Shown one piece after another: positions 57,164 through 64,000 of a DNA stretch of 64,000 nt. The stretch's first letter is position 1. Every line of letters begins with the position of its first letter. Under the pieces are notes generated by a model. The model ran no database searches. It saw only the letters and a program-made list of their open reading frames with translations, and had not been told where the DNA came from. The DNA comes from Methylobacterium sp. E-005 (GTDB lineage Bacteria; Pseudomonadota; Alphaproteobacteria; Rhizobiales; Beijerinckiaceae): positions 1 to 64,000 of the forward strand of contig NZ_JAKSYG010000105.1 in NCBI RefSeq assembly GCF_022829725.1, read 5' to 3'. Position numbers and translations under genes: made by a program.

Positions 57164-57772
57164 TCAGCCCACAGCCGGCACGTCATGCGGCCCGCAGAGC
57201 CACATCCGCATCGCCGCGAAGGTCGCCACCGCCGCTTCGGTCAGCGAGGCCTCCGCATCCGAGTCGTCACCGAACGCCTCCAGCCGCGCCCGGAAGGCCG
57301 CCCACATCGCCCCGGTCCGGGGGCCGTGGGCCCGGTAATAGGCGAGGCCCGTCTCGCCGAACCCGTGCAGGCCCGCGATGTGCCGGCCGATCAGCTGGCC
57401 GCCCAGGGTCGAGCCCTCCAGCACGTAGAGCGCCCCCGTCGCCGCGGCGGGACCGTCGAGCCGGACAGCTCCGGGCCGCGGCAGCGCCGCGACCGCCGCC
57501 GGGGCGAGGCCGAGATGGTCGAGGTCGGCGGCGAGCAGTGCGAGGCGTCGCCGGGGTGCCAGGAACGGCTCGTCGGCGAGTTGCGCGCCGATCGCGTGTT
57601 CCCAGGTGGCGTGGAAACCGTGGAGCCGCGCGAGAAGGTCGCGATAGCCCGCGCGCGTCGCCACCCGCGCCTGCCAGTCGAGGCCGGCCTCCAGGGCCCG
57701 ATGCGCCGGGTCGGTGGCCGCGCGCAGGCGCGCATGCAGGCCGTCGCGCCGGATCGGGTTGGCGGGGCTCAC
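57164..57772 (-). CDS. bphO: Biliverdin-producing heme oxygenase (phytochrome-linked)
   Basis: A 202-residue heme oxygenase of the bacteriophytochrome-associated type. The proximal heme His lies in LRAATDPAHRALEAGLDWQA; the distal-side helix reads GALYVLEGSTLGGQLIGRHI, and LHGFGETGLAYYRAHG follows. It opens heme to biliverdin, the chromophore of BphP. Its GTG start overlaps the stop of bphP by four bases (GTGA), so chromophore synthesis is coupled to the apoprotein. Length and motif order are normal. Confidence 0.9.
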   Translation of the reverse strand: MSPANPIRRDGLHARLRAATDPAHRALEAGLDWQARVATRAGYRDLLARLHGFHATWEHAIGAQLADEPFLAPRRRLALLAADLDHLGLAPAAVAALPRPGAVRLDGPAAATGALYVLEGSTLGGQLIGRHIAGLHGFGETGLAYYRAHGPRTGAMWAAFRARLEAFGDDSDAEASLTEAAVATFAAMRMWLCGPHDVPAVG

Positions 57773-60384
57773 GCGGTGATCGTGAAGCAGGCGCCGGGAT
57801 TGTTGGCGACGTGGAGCTTGGCGTTGATCTGGTCGAGCATCGCCCGGATCAGCTTCATGCCGAGCCCCGAGCCCTTGCCGCGGGCCTTGGCGTCGGCCCA
57901 GTCGTCGGGCAGGCCGGCACCGTCATCGCAGACCCGCAATTGCACCTCGCCGGGGCCGGAGGCCGAGACGCTGACCTCGACGCGGCCGCCGCCGGTCGGG
58001 TTGGCGGCGTACTTGAACGCGTTGGTCACGAGTTCCGTGGCGATCAGCGAGAGCGCCACCGCCTTGCGGTAGGGCACCATCAGGCCCGGCTCGGCGGTCA
58101 GGTCGACCGCATGGCCCTCGCCGGCCAGCTCGGCGAGATCGTTGCACAGGTTCTCGATCGTCTGGCCGAGATCGACCTCGTCCACGCGCTCGGCCTGATA
58201 CAGGCTGTCATGCACCCGCGCCACGCTCATCACCCGGGCCGAGGTGTCGGCGAAGGCCTGGCGGGCCTCGCCGTCCGCGATCTGGCGGCGTTGCATCTGC
58301 AGGAAGGCCGAGACGATCTGCAGCGAGTTCTTGACCCGGTGATCGATCTCCCGGGTGAGCAGATCCTTCTGCTCCAGCAGCCGCTCCTTCTCGACGAGCA
58401 GGCCGGTCAATTCGTCGATCTTGCGGCGCTGGCGCAGGACCACGCCCTCCACGGCCTCCGCGAGGGAGCCGGCGAGCTGGATCTGCCACTCGGCCCAGAG
58501 GGCCGCGAAACCGGTGCGCTCCTCGACCCAGCGCTCGAACGAGCGCCGCGGCAGCACCGCCACCGGGCCGCTGCCGGCGAGCACGGGCTTGCGCGGATCG
58601 CCGCCCCACGTGACCGTGCTGGGCACCTCGGGTCGGAACCAGAGCAGCAGGTTCTCGCGCGACTGATCCACGAAGGTGGCGAGCAGCCCGCTGGCGATCT
58701 CGCGGTGCGGGGCCGCGTCCGGATACGCGGCGGTGAAGCTGCTGCTGCTGTAGCTGTATTCGCCCGTCGGAATCTGCGTCCGCAGCCAGCCCGCGATCGC
58801 CGTCACCAGATCCGCCGGGGGCGTGCGACCGATCAGGGTGACCTGCCCGGCCGAGACGATGCCGGCCCCCGTGGCGCTGAACAGATCGAGCAGCGTGGTC
58901 CCGCCATCGGTCAGGGCGGCCACGAAATCATCGGAGCGGGTCAACCGCCGCACGAGGCGGCCCTCGACGTCGAGATGCGCCTGCCGCTCGGCCCAGAGCC
59001 GGCGGGACTCGATCTCCTCAACCCGCATGGCGAAGGCGTCGGTCAGCACCGTGGCGGCCGAGCGCGTCTCCGGCGTGACGTAGTGCGGGCGGCGGTGATG
59101 CCCGATCATCAGACCCCAGAGCTGCCCCTCCACCATGATGGAGATCGACATGGAGCCGTTCACGCCGAGGTTGCGCTGATACTCCAGGTGGATCGGCGAC
59201 AGCGTCCGGTGCTGCGCGAAGGTCAGGTCGATCGGGCCGTTGCCGGCGCCTGCGGCCGACACCAGTCCCACCGGCACGCTGTCACGGTCGATCACGAAGC
59301 GGCTTTTGGCCTTGGTGTAGAGCGCGCGCGCCTGGGCGGGGATATCGGAGGCGGGGAAGCGCAGGCCGAGCAGGCTGCGCGACCAGTCGCGCGTCTTGTC
59401 CTCGGCCACCGCCTCGCCGTTCCAGTCCACGTCGAACCGGTAGACCAGCACGGCCTCGAAGCCGGTGAGCGCCCGGATCTCCAGGGCGGCGATCCGGGCG
59501 GCATCCGCCAGGGTCTCGGCCTGCCGCAGGCGGCCAACGGCGAGCTCCGTGTCGACCTGGCTGGCGGTGGCGAAATCGGCGGCCGAATCCGGCTCCCGCT
59601 CCAGCTCGACGATCAGCCGCCCGGCATGGGCGTGGGCCACCGCGTAGTAGGTCGCGTCGCGGCCCGGGAGGTTGAGGCGGGCGCGCACCGAGCGGCCGTC
59701 ATCCAGCGTCTCGTTCGCGAGCCGGGACCGAACGGTCTCGACGAAGCCCGCGGGCAGGATCTCGGCCAGCGGCCGCCCCGCGAGCGGCGGCTCGGTCGGT
59801 TCGACGATCTCATCGACATTGGCCGAGTAGGCGAGAACCCTCAGGCTGCCGGCATCGGCCGCCAGCATCACGGCGTTGGGCTGGATCGAGCCCGGGATGT
59901 GGATCGGCTCGCGCTCGCACAGGCTGGCATCGACCGGCTCGGCCCGGACCCGCCTCCCGATCGCCGCCAGGACAGCCTCCCGCGACAGGCCGGCGCCCAG
60001 GCTCTCGAGGGGGTCGATCGTCAGCCACGTCACCGGCGGGCCGCCCGCCATCGTGCCGTGGCGCATGTGGATCCGGGCGCGCAGCGGCTGCGGCACCCGG
60101 CCGAACACGTAGTCGAACCGCTCGTCCAGGGCACCGCGGCGTGCGCCCGCGAGGAAGCGACCGCGGAAATTCGGGACGTTGGCGCCGGGCATCACATCGC
60201 GAAAGTAATCGCGGCCGAGCACGGCCTCGCGCGCGAAGCCTGAGAGCACGCTCGCGCCCTCGCTGAAGGCCACGACCGCGCCCGCCGCGTCCAGGCCGAT
60301 CACCCCCTGATCCAGGCGGTCGATCGCATCGGGCGCGAGCGCATCGAGGTCAATCGTGCTGTCGTCGGCCGGACTCGGCGGCAT
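57769..60384 (-). CDS. bphP: Bacteriophytochrome histidine kinase with an N-terminal PYP-like domain
   Basis: An 871-residue photoreceptor kinase. Residues about 20-124 form a PAS domain that aligns without gaps to photoactive yellow protein over most of its length (VLGRDYFRDVMPGANVPNFR against the PYP Cys69 region), but the Cys position is Gly67 and the Tyr42/Glu46 positions are Phe40 and Ala44. The phytochrome core follows: PAS with the biliverdin-binding Cys156 in LCEREPIHIPGSIQP, GAF with RFPASDIPAQARALY and the chromophore His399 in SPIHLEY, and PHY with the WGG and PRRSF tongue motifs. The output is a HisKA_2/HWE-like kinase (His682 in EIDHRVKNSLQ). No response regulator is adjacent. 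Confidence 0.9.
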   Translation of the reverse strand: MPPSPADDSTIDLDALAPDAIDRLDQGVIGLDAAGAVVAFSEGASVLSGFAREAVLGRDYFRDVMPGANVPNFRGRFLAGARRGALDERFDYVFGRVPQPLRARIHMRHGTMAGGPPVTWLTIDPLESLGAGLSREAVLAAIGRRVRAEPVDASLCEREPIHIPGSIQPNAVMLAADAGSLRVLAYSANVDEIVEPTEPPLAGRPLAEILPAGFVETVRSRLANETLDDGRSVRARLNLPGRDATYYAVAHAHAGRLIVELEREPDSAADFATASQVDTELAVGRLRQAETLADAARIAALEIRALTGFEAVLVYRFDVDWNGEAVAEDKTRDWSRSLLGLRFPASDIPAQARALYTKAKSRFVIDRDSVPVGLVSAAGAGNGPIDLTFAQHRTLSPIHLEYQRNLGVNGSMSISIMVEGQLWGLMIGHHRRPHYVTPETRSAATVLTDAFAMRVEEIESRRLWAERQAHLDVEGRLVRRLTRSDDFVAALTDGGTTLLDLFSATGAGIVSAGQVTLIGRTPPADLVTAIAGWLRTQIPTGEYSYSSSSFTAAYPDAAPHREIASGLLATFVDQSRENLLLWFRPEVPSTVTWGGDPRKPVLAGSGPVAVLPRRSFERWVEERTGFAALWAEWQIQLAGSLAEAVEGVVLRQRRKIDELTGLLVEKERLLEQKDLLTREIDHRVKNSLQIVSAFLQMQRRQIADGEARQAFADTSARVMSVARVHDSLYQAERVDEVDLGQTIENLCNDLAELAGEGHAVDLTAEPGLMVPYRKAVALSLIATELVTNAFKYAANPTGGGRVEVSVSASGPGEVQLRVCDDGAGLPDDWADAKARGKGSGLGMKLIRAMLDQINAKLHVANNPGACFTITA

Positions 60385-60459
60385 CAGGAACCCAAGCAGC
60401 TCATAGGACGGGTATGGCGGTGAGACGGATCGAGCGCAATGCTCGCGATCGCGACAAGA

Positions 60460-61854
60460 TCAGCACTTGTTTTTGGTCCGCGATATGTCCGCCAGCGCGG
60501 TCGTCAGCGCTTCTTCGACGGTCGGGTGATAGATCGGTCGATCCATGACGTCCTGAGCCGTCAACCCGTCCGCGACCGCGTAGGTGAGGAGGTGGGCGAG
60601 GTGCTCCACGGCAGGGCCCAACATCTCGCCGCCCATCAGCCGCCCGTCCCGATCGGCCCAGATCCGGAGACCGCCCTGGTTGTGGCCTTCGACGCGGGCG
60701 CGGCCCTGGCCTGAGAAATCCATCGTCCCGATCACGCAATCGTCAGTGTCCGGCGCGTAGGGCGCACCGATGGCGGCAGCCTGCGGTTGGGTGAACACCA
60801 TGGCCAGGCGCGTCCAGGGCGTCACCGCCTCCACCGGCCGCCCGGCGGCCAGGGCCGCGGCATTGGCGCCCGCGATTCGACCTTGGCGGCTCGCCTCGTG
60901 GAGCACGGGCCGCCAGGCATCGGCATCGCCCGCGATCAGGATCGGCGCCCCGGCGCAGAGCAGGGTGCTGTGGTCGAAATCCGGGACGCCGTCCTCGCCG
61001 AGGCGCAAACCGGCCGCGGCGAGATCGAGATCGTCCAGGTTCGGCGTCCGGCCGGCGGCGGCCAGCACCCGCGCGGCCCGCATCACCTGCCCGCATCCGT
61101 GGCGATCGGTCCAATCGAGGCGCACCCCCTCCCCTTCCGGCTCGGCGTTCTCCAGCGTGGCGCCGCGATGCAAGTCCAGTTCGGCGCCGAAGATCTCGGC
61201 AGCCTGCCGGGTGAGACTCGGCTCGCTCAAGCCCGCGATGGTGTCGCCGGCGTCGAGCACCGTCACGGCGACGCCGAGCCGTGACATCGCCTGGGCGATC
61301 TCGATCCCGACCGCGCCGGCCCCGAGGATGGCCAGCGAGTCCGGGAGATCGGGGATCTCGAACAGGGTATCGGTGGTGAGGAGGCGATCGCCGAGGCCGC
61401 GCAGGGGTTTCGGGACGGTCGGGCTCGATCCCGTGGCGATGATGGCGGTCCGGAACCGGACCCGCATCTCCTGTCCGACGGCGAGGGTCTGACCGTCCAG
61501 GAAGCGGGCACTGCCGCGGATGCGGGCCTCCTCCGGCAGATCTTCCAGGCCCTCGAAGACGCTGCCGACGAAGCGGTCGCGCTCGGCCCGGAGGCGCGCC
61601 AGCACAGCCGGCCCATCCACCGCGACCTCAGACACGCGAACCCCGAACAGGTCGGTGTTACGCGCCGCATGGGCGGCGGTCGCGGCCGCGATCAGCAGCT
61701 TGGAGGGCATGCAGCCGACGCGGGCACAGGTGGTGCCGCCGGGGCCGCGCTCGATCAGGACCGCATGGGCACCGGCTTCGGTGGCGGCGCGATAGGCGGC
61801 GATACCCGCCGTTCCGGCGCCGATCACCGCCACATCGCAGGCCAATTCGCGCAT
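60460..61854 (-). CDS. Lipoamide dehydrogenase-like FAD disulfide oxidoreductase
   Basis: A 464-residue flavoprotein of the dihydrolipoyl dehydrogenase/mercuric reductase family. FAD-binding GAGTAGIAAYRAA is at the start; the redox-active pair is in GTTCARVGCMPSKL (CxxxxC); the NAD(P)-binding GAGAVGIEIAQ is central; and the C-terminal dimer domain ends with IYHPTVEEAL, which carries the His-Glu active-site base. The substrate is not necessarily lipoamide, since no 2-oxoacid dehydrogenase genes are nearby. It follows bphP on the same strand with a 75-base gap, though a link is unproven. Confidence 0.85.
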   Translation of the reverse strand: MRELACDVAVIGAGTAGIAAYRAATEAGAHAVLIERGPGGTTCARVGCMPSKLLIAAATAAHAARNTDLFGVRVSEVAVDGPAVLARLRAERDRFVGSVFEGLEDLPEEARIRGSARFLDGQTLAVGQEMRVRFRTAIIATGSSPTVPKPLRGLGDRLLTTDTLFEIPDLPDSLAILGAGAVGIEIAQAMSRLGVAVTVLDAGDTIAGLSEPSLTRQAAEIFGAELDLHRGATLENAEPEGEGVRLDWTDRHGCGQVMRAARVLAAAGRTPNLDDLDLAAAGLRLGEDGVPDFDHSTLLCAGAPILIAGDADAWRPVLHEASRQGRIAGANAAALAAGRPVEAVTPWTRLAMVFTQPQAAAIGAPYAPDTDDCVIGTMDFSGQGRARVEGHNQGGLRIWADRDGRLMGGEMLGPAVEHLAHLLTYAVADGLTAQDVMDRPIYHPTVEEALTTALADISRTKNKC

Positions 61855-61980
61855 CGTTGAACCCCCCGGTCGTTCGCGGGGCCAAAGTTTTACGGCCGAG
61901 GTTCGTTCCGCCTGCGCGCACGCGCCTCAGGTGGGTGGGCGGGGGGCTGCGAAGGGTGCGGATCGAGAGAGAAGACAGGG

Positions 61981-62100
61981 TTCCGCAGGTCCCCTCCCCC
62001 GTGCGGGCTAGGGGGCTCACACAACCGGGCGGGCCACGCCGATTCAGGGTCGAGCGCGGGTCCCCTCTCCCGTGCGGGAGGGGGGGCCTGTCGCGCTCTG
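61981..62100. repeat. Two adjacent copies of a CCCCTCTCCCG palindromic repeat
   Basis: Copy one (about 61981-62036) reads GCAGGTCCCCTCCCCCGTGC then GGGCTAGGGGGCTCACACAA and CCGGGCGGGCC. Copy two (about 62052-62100) reads GCGGGTCCCCTCTCCCGTGC then GGGAGGGGGGCCTGTCGCGC. Both share the core and flank of the insert in the ligase gene at 23043-23188. They fill most of the 338-base gap between the lipoamide-dehydrogenase-like gene and truB; the rest of that gap shows nothing. Confidence 0.7.
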
Positions 62101-62192
62101 CCGCCGGCGGCGATGTCAGCCGGGGATGTGTGACCGTCGTAGCCTCCGCACGCAGCGGAGGTCGCGTGGTCTGACGTGAGCGAGCGGGCGCC

Positions 62193-63221
62193 CTACGCCC
62201 CGCGGCCCGGCGCCGTTCCCCCGAGATGGAATACCCGGTGCGGCACCAGTTCGCCGCGCTCCACATCGCCGACGGCCACCAGGATGCCGGCGCAGGTGGC
62301 GAAGGCCTTGCCGGCCACGGGGGCATCGCGGCCGCGCAGGATCACCGGCTGGCCACGCATCAGGCGTAGGCCGAGATCCCGGGACACCGCGACCTCCGGG
62401 ATCGCGTCGAGGGCCGTCTCGACCGGCCGCAGATAGGCGAGCGCCGCCTCGGGGGTGCCCTCCGCCAGGATCGAGACCGGGCAGGACTCGGCTTCCGAGA
62501 ACGGCCCGACGCGGGTCCGCCGCAGCGCCGCCACGTGGCCGTAGCAGCCGAGCATCCGGCCGAGATCCCGGGCGAGGGCACGGACGTAGGTGCCCTTGCC
62601 GCACTCGGCCTCGATCACCGTGCGCTCGCCGTCATGCTCGACCACGGCGAGGCGGTCGATCTGCACCGGCCGGGCGACCAGCTCGACGATCTCGCCCTCG
62701 CGGGCGAGGTCGTAGGCGCGTTCGCCCTGGATCTTGATCGCCGAGTAGCGCGGCGGCACCTGCTCGATGGCGCCCACGAAGGCCGGCAGCGCCGCCTCCA
62801 CCGCCGCCCGGTCCGGCCGGGCTTCGCTGGTCGCCACCGGGCGGCCCTCGGCGTCGTCGGTATCGGTCTCGACGCCCCACTGGACGGTGAACCGGTAGGC
62901 CTTGCGGCCGTCCATCACGAAGGGGACGGTCTTGGTCGCCTCACCCAGCGCGATCGGCAGGATGCCGGAGGCCAGCGGATCGAGGGTACCGGCATGGCCG
63001 GCCTTCTTGGCGTTGAAGGCGCGCTTCACCACCGCCACCGCATGGGTCGAGGTCATGCCGACATGCTTGTCGAGGATCACCCAGCCCGACACGTCCCGGC
63101 GCTTGGGCCGGTCGGGGCGCGGGCCGCGCTGCGGGCGGCGGCCCTCGGGGCCCCGGAGCTCAGCGCTCGGGGCAGGCGCCGGGCGCTCGGCCGGCGGATG
63201 ATCTTCCATGGAAACCGTCAT
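62193..63221 (-). CDS. truB: tRNA pseudouridine-55 synthase TruB
   Basis: A 342-residue TruB. The catalytic Asp lies in KKAGHAGTLDPLASGILPIA; other marks are WVILDKHVGMTSTHAVAVVK, IEQVPPRYSAIKIQGERAYD and CGKGTYVRALARDLGRMLGC. It makes pseudouridine 55 in the T-loop of tRNAs. The N-terminal 45 residues are Pro/Arg rich and not part of the catalytic core. The ATG at 63221 is used, with GAGGA near; ATG at 63209 is an alternative, and a longer frame to 63311 lacks a good start. It follows rbfA in the infB-rbfA-truB order. Confidence 0.94.
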   Translation of the reverse strand: MTVSMEDHPPAERPAPAPSAELRGPEGRRPQRGPRPDRPKRRDVSGWVILDKHVGMTSTHAVAVVKRAFNAKKAGHAGTLDPLASGILPIALGEATKTVPFVMDGRKAYRFTVQWGVETDTDDAEGRPVATSEARPDRAAVEAALPAFVGAIEQVPPRYSAIKIQGERAYDLAREGEIVELVARPVQIDRLAVVEHDGERTVIEAECGKGTYVRALARDLGRMLGCYGHVAALRRTRVGPFSEAESCPVSILAEGTPEAALAYLRPVETALDAIPEVAVSRDLGLRLMRGQPVILRGRDAPVAGKAFATCAGILVAVGDVERGELVPHRVFHLGGTAPGRGA

Positions 63222-63276
63222 GTCCTCGCGTCCCCCCGGGGTCGAGCCCCGTCCCTTTCTCGTTCGGCGTCCGGGA

Positions 63277-63705
63277 TCAATGTCCCGGTCCGGTCTCCGG
63301 TTCGTCGTCATCCTGCTCCGAACCGAGGTCGCGCTGGACGCGCTCGTCCCGCAGCAGCCGGTCGATGCGCGCCGCCTCGTCGAACGTCTCGTCGCGGCGG
63401 AAGCGCAGCTCGGGCGCGAATTTCAGGTTCACGCGCCGCGCCACCTCCTGGCGCAGCACCTTCCGGTGGCGCTCCAGGGCGGCGATCACCGGCGCCTCGT
63501 CGAGGCCGCCGAGCGGCATCACGTAGGCGGTGGCGAGCTTCAGGTCGGGCGACATCCGAACCTCCGGCACGGTCACGACATGCGTGCCGAGCACCGGATC
63601 CTGGATGTCGCCGCGCTGAAGCACCTCGGCGAGCGCATGACGGATGAGTTCGGCCACGCGCTGCTGGCGCTGCGAGGGGCCGGTGGTGGTCGGTTTCTGG
63701 GCCAT
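63277..63705 (-). CDS. rbfA: Ribosome-binding factor A
   Basis: A 142-residue RbfA. The KH-like fold is visible as [20 protein letters not shown], then [20 protein letters not shown] and [20 protein letters not shown], followed by [20 protein letters not shown]. It acts in late 16S rRNA and 30S maturation, especially in the cold. The C-terminus is acidic. It lies between truB (56 bases) and infB (104 bases), all on the minus strand. The start at 63705 gives the usual short N-terminus; six upstream codons are in frame but not conserved-looking. Confidence 0.94.
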   Translation of the reverse strand: MAQKPTTTGPSQRQQRVAELIRHALAEVLQRGDIQDPVLGTHVVTVPEVRMSPDLKLATAYVMPLGGLDEAPVIAALERHRKVLRQEVARRVNLKFAPELRFRRDETFDEAARIDRLLRDERVQRDLGSEQDDDEPETGPGH

Positions 63706-63749
63706 TCTGTCTCGGGCCGGCACCGCGGGGCGGCCGGCTCACGTCCTGG

Positions 63750-63784
63750 AAAAAAGAAAGACGGCCGCGGCAGGTGCCGCGACC
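63750..63784 (-). terminator. Intrinsic terminator between infB and rbfA
   Basis: On the minus strand GGTCGCGGCA pairs with TGCCGCGGCC around a CC loop (one mismatch or wobble) and is followed by GTCTTTCTTTTTT, a strong U-tract. It lies 25 bases after the infB stop and before rbfA, so at least part of the upstream transcription should stop here and rbfA-truB may need its own promoter. Confidence 0.82.
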
Positions 63785-63809
63785 GCCCTGTCCAGACGAA
63801 TCCGGAGCG

Positions 63810-64000
63810 TCAGAGGGTGCGGCGGATCTCCTCGACCCGGTAGCACTCGATCGTATCGCCGGCGCGCATGTTCTCGAAGTTCTCGAAGGCCATGCCGCAC
63901 TCCTGGCCGGAGGTGACTTCCTTCGCGTCGTCCTTGAAGCGCTTGAGCGTCTTCAGCTTGCCCTCGTGGATTACCACGCTGTCGCGGATCAGGCGGACAT
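63810..64000 (-). CDS. infB: Translation initiation factor IF-2, C-terminal end (partial)
   Basis: The last 63 codons of infB, cut by the window edge. The readable end includes [20 protein letters not shown], then [20 protein letters not shown] and [20 protein letters not shown] ending TL. This is the conserved C-terminal domain of IF-2 that binds formyl-Met-tRNA. The upstream gene body lies beyond the right edge. It is followed by the terminator at 63750 and then rbfA and truB, the usual order. Confidence 0.93.
   Translation of the reverse strand, partial: VRLIRDSVVIHEGKLKTLKRFKDDAKEVTSGQECGMAFENFENMRAGDTIECYRVEEIRRTL

Noticed and set aside
57157..60243. 1028-residue plus-strand open frame opposite bphO and bphP
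   Set aside because: Antisense shadow with no domain pattern; the minus-strand genes have full motif sets.

Overview
The window is GC-rich chromosomal DNA whose gene content, codon bias and gene order point to an alphaproteobacterium of the Hyphomicrobiales, most likely Methylobacterium or a close relative. Supporting signs are the bolA-dnaJ-cobS-cobT order, the secB-tim44-mltA-smr-mutM order, the infB-rbfA-truB order, a CarD regulator beside a sigma-32, a bacteriophytochrome with its heme oxygenase, and short GC-rich palindromic repeats between (and once inside) genes. The genus is an inference; no rRNA or tRNA is present to anchor it.

Layout. 0.2-3.7 kb (minus): LysR regulator, family III CoA-transferase and HMG-CoA-lyase-like enzyme, probably one organic-acid catabolic operon. 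4-7.6 kb (plus): LemA plus two TPM-domain membrane proteins, then a glycosyltransferase. 7.7-12.3 kb (minus): O-antigen-ligase-like protein overlapping a large hybrid histidine kinase. 12.5-20 kb: a COG0523 GTPase with a candidate Zur operator, divergent from a CzcBA-type RND metal pump and its outer-membrane factor. 20-24.5 kb (minus): orphan flagellar hook-like gene, and the coupled set exonuclease / ATP-dependent DNA ligase / YjbQ. 24.6-28.2 kb: methyltransferase, YoaK-like membrane protein, MerR-regulated carboxymuconolactone-decarboxylase-like gene, arfB, bolA. 28.3-32.6 kb (plus): J-domain protein, cobS, a DUF29 gene, cobT. 32.9-40.8 kb: rpmB, DUF3108, DUF1330, darcynin/TetR pair, SUV3-like RNA helicase, S4-domain protein, 7Fe ferredoxin. 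41.3-47 kb: carD, rpoH (with an EcfG-type promoter), GNAT, MFS, tautomerase/DUF4865/LysR. 47-55.5 kb: secB, tim44-like, mltA, smr, mutM, mltG, a decayed toxin-antitoxin pair, yicC, gmk. 55.7-64 kb: YdcZ-like protein with a frameshifted LysR, bphO-bphP, a lipoamide-dehydrogenase-like flavoenzyme, truB, rbfA and the 3' end of infB.

How parts work together. Several adjacent minus-strand genes overlap by 4 bases (ATGA or GTGA), implying translational coupling: CoA-transferase/lyase, O-antigen-ligase-like/kinase, exonuclease/ligase/YjbQ, merR/CMD and bphP/bphO. Heme oxygenase should supply the biliverdin used by the phytochrome. The Zur-like box and the RND pump face each other across one intergenic region, so zinc scarcity and metal excess may be handled back to back.

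Most unusual items: a phytochrome kinase carrying an N-terminal photoactive-yellow-protein-like domain that has lost its chromophore cysteine; a palindromic repeat inserted in frame in the DNA ligase gene; a helicase gene with no standard start codon upstream of its Walker A motif; an antitoxin interrupted by an in-frame TAG; and a LysR gene broken in a G-run. All calls are from reading the sequence; no database search was run.
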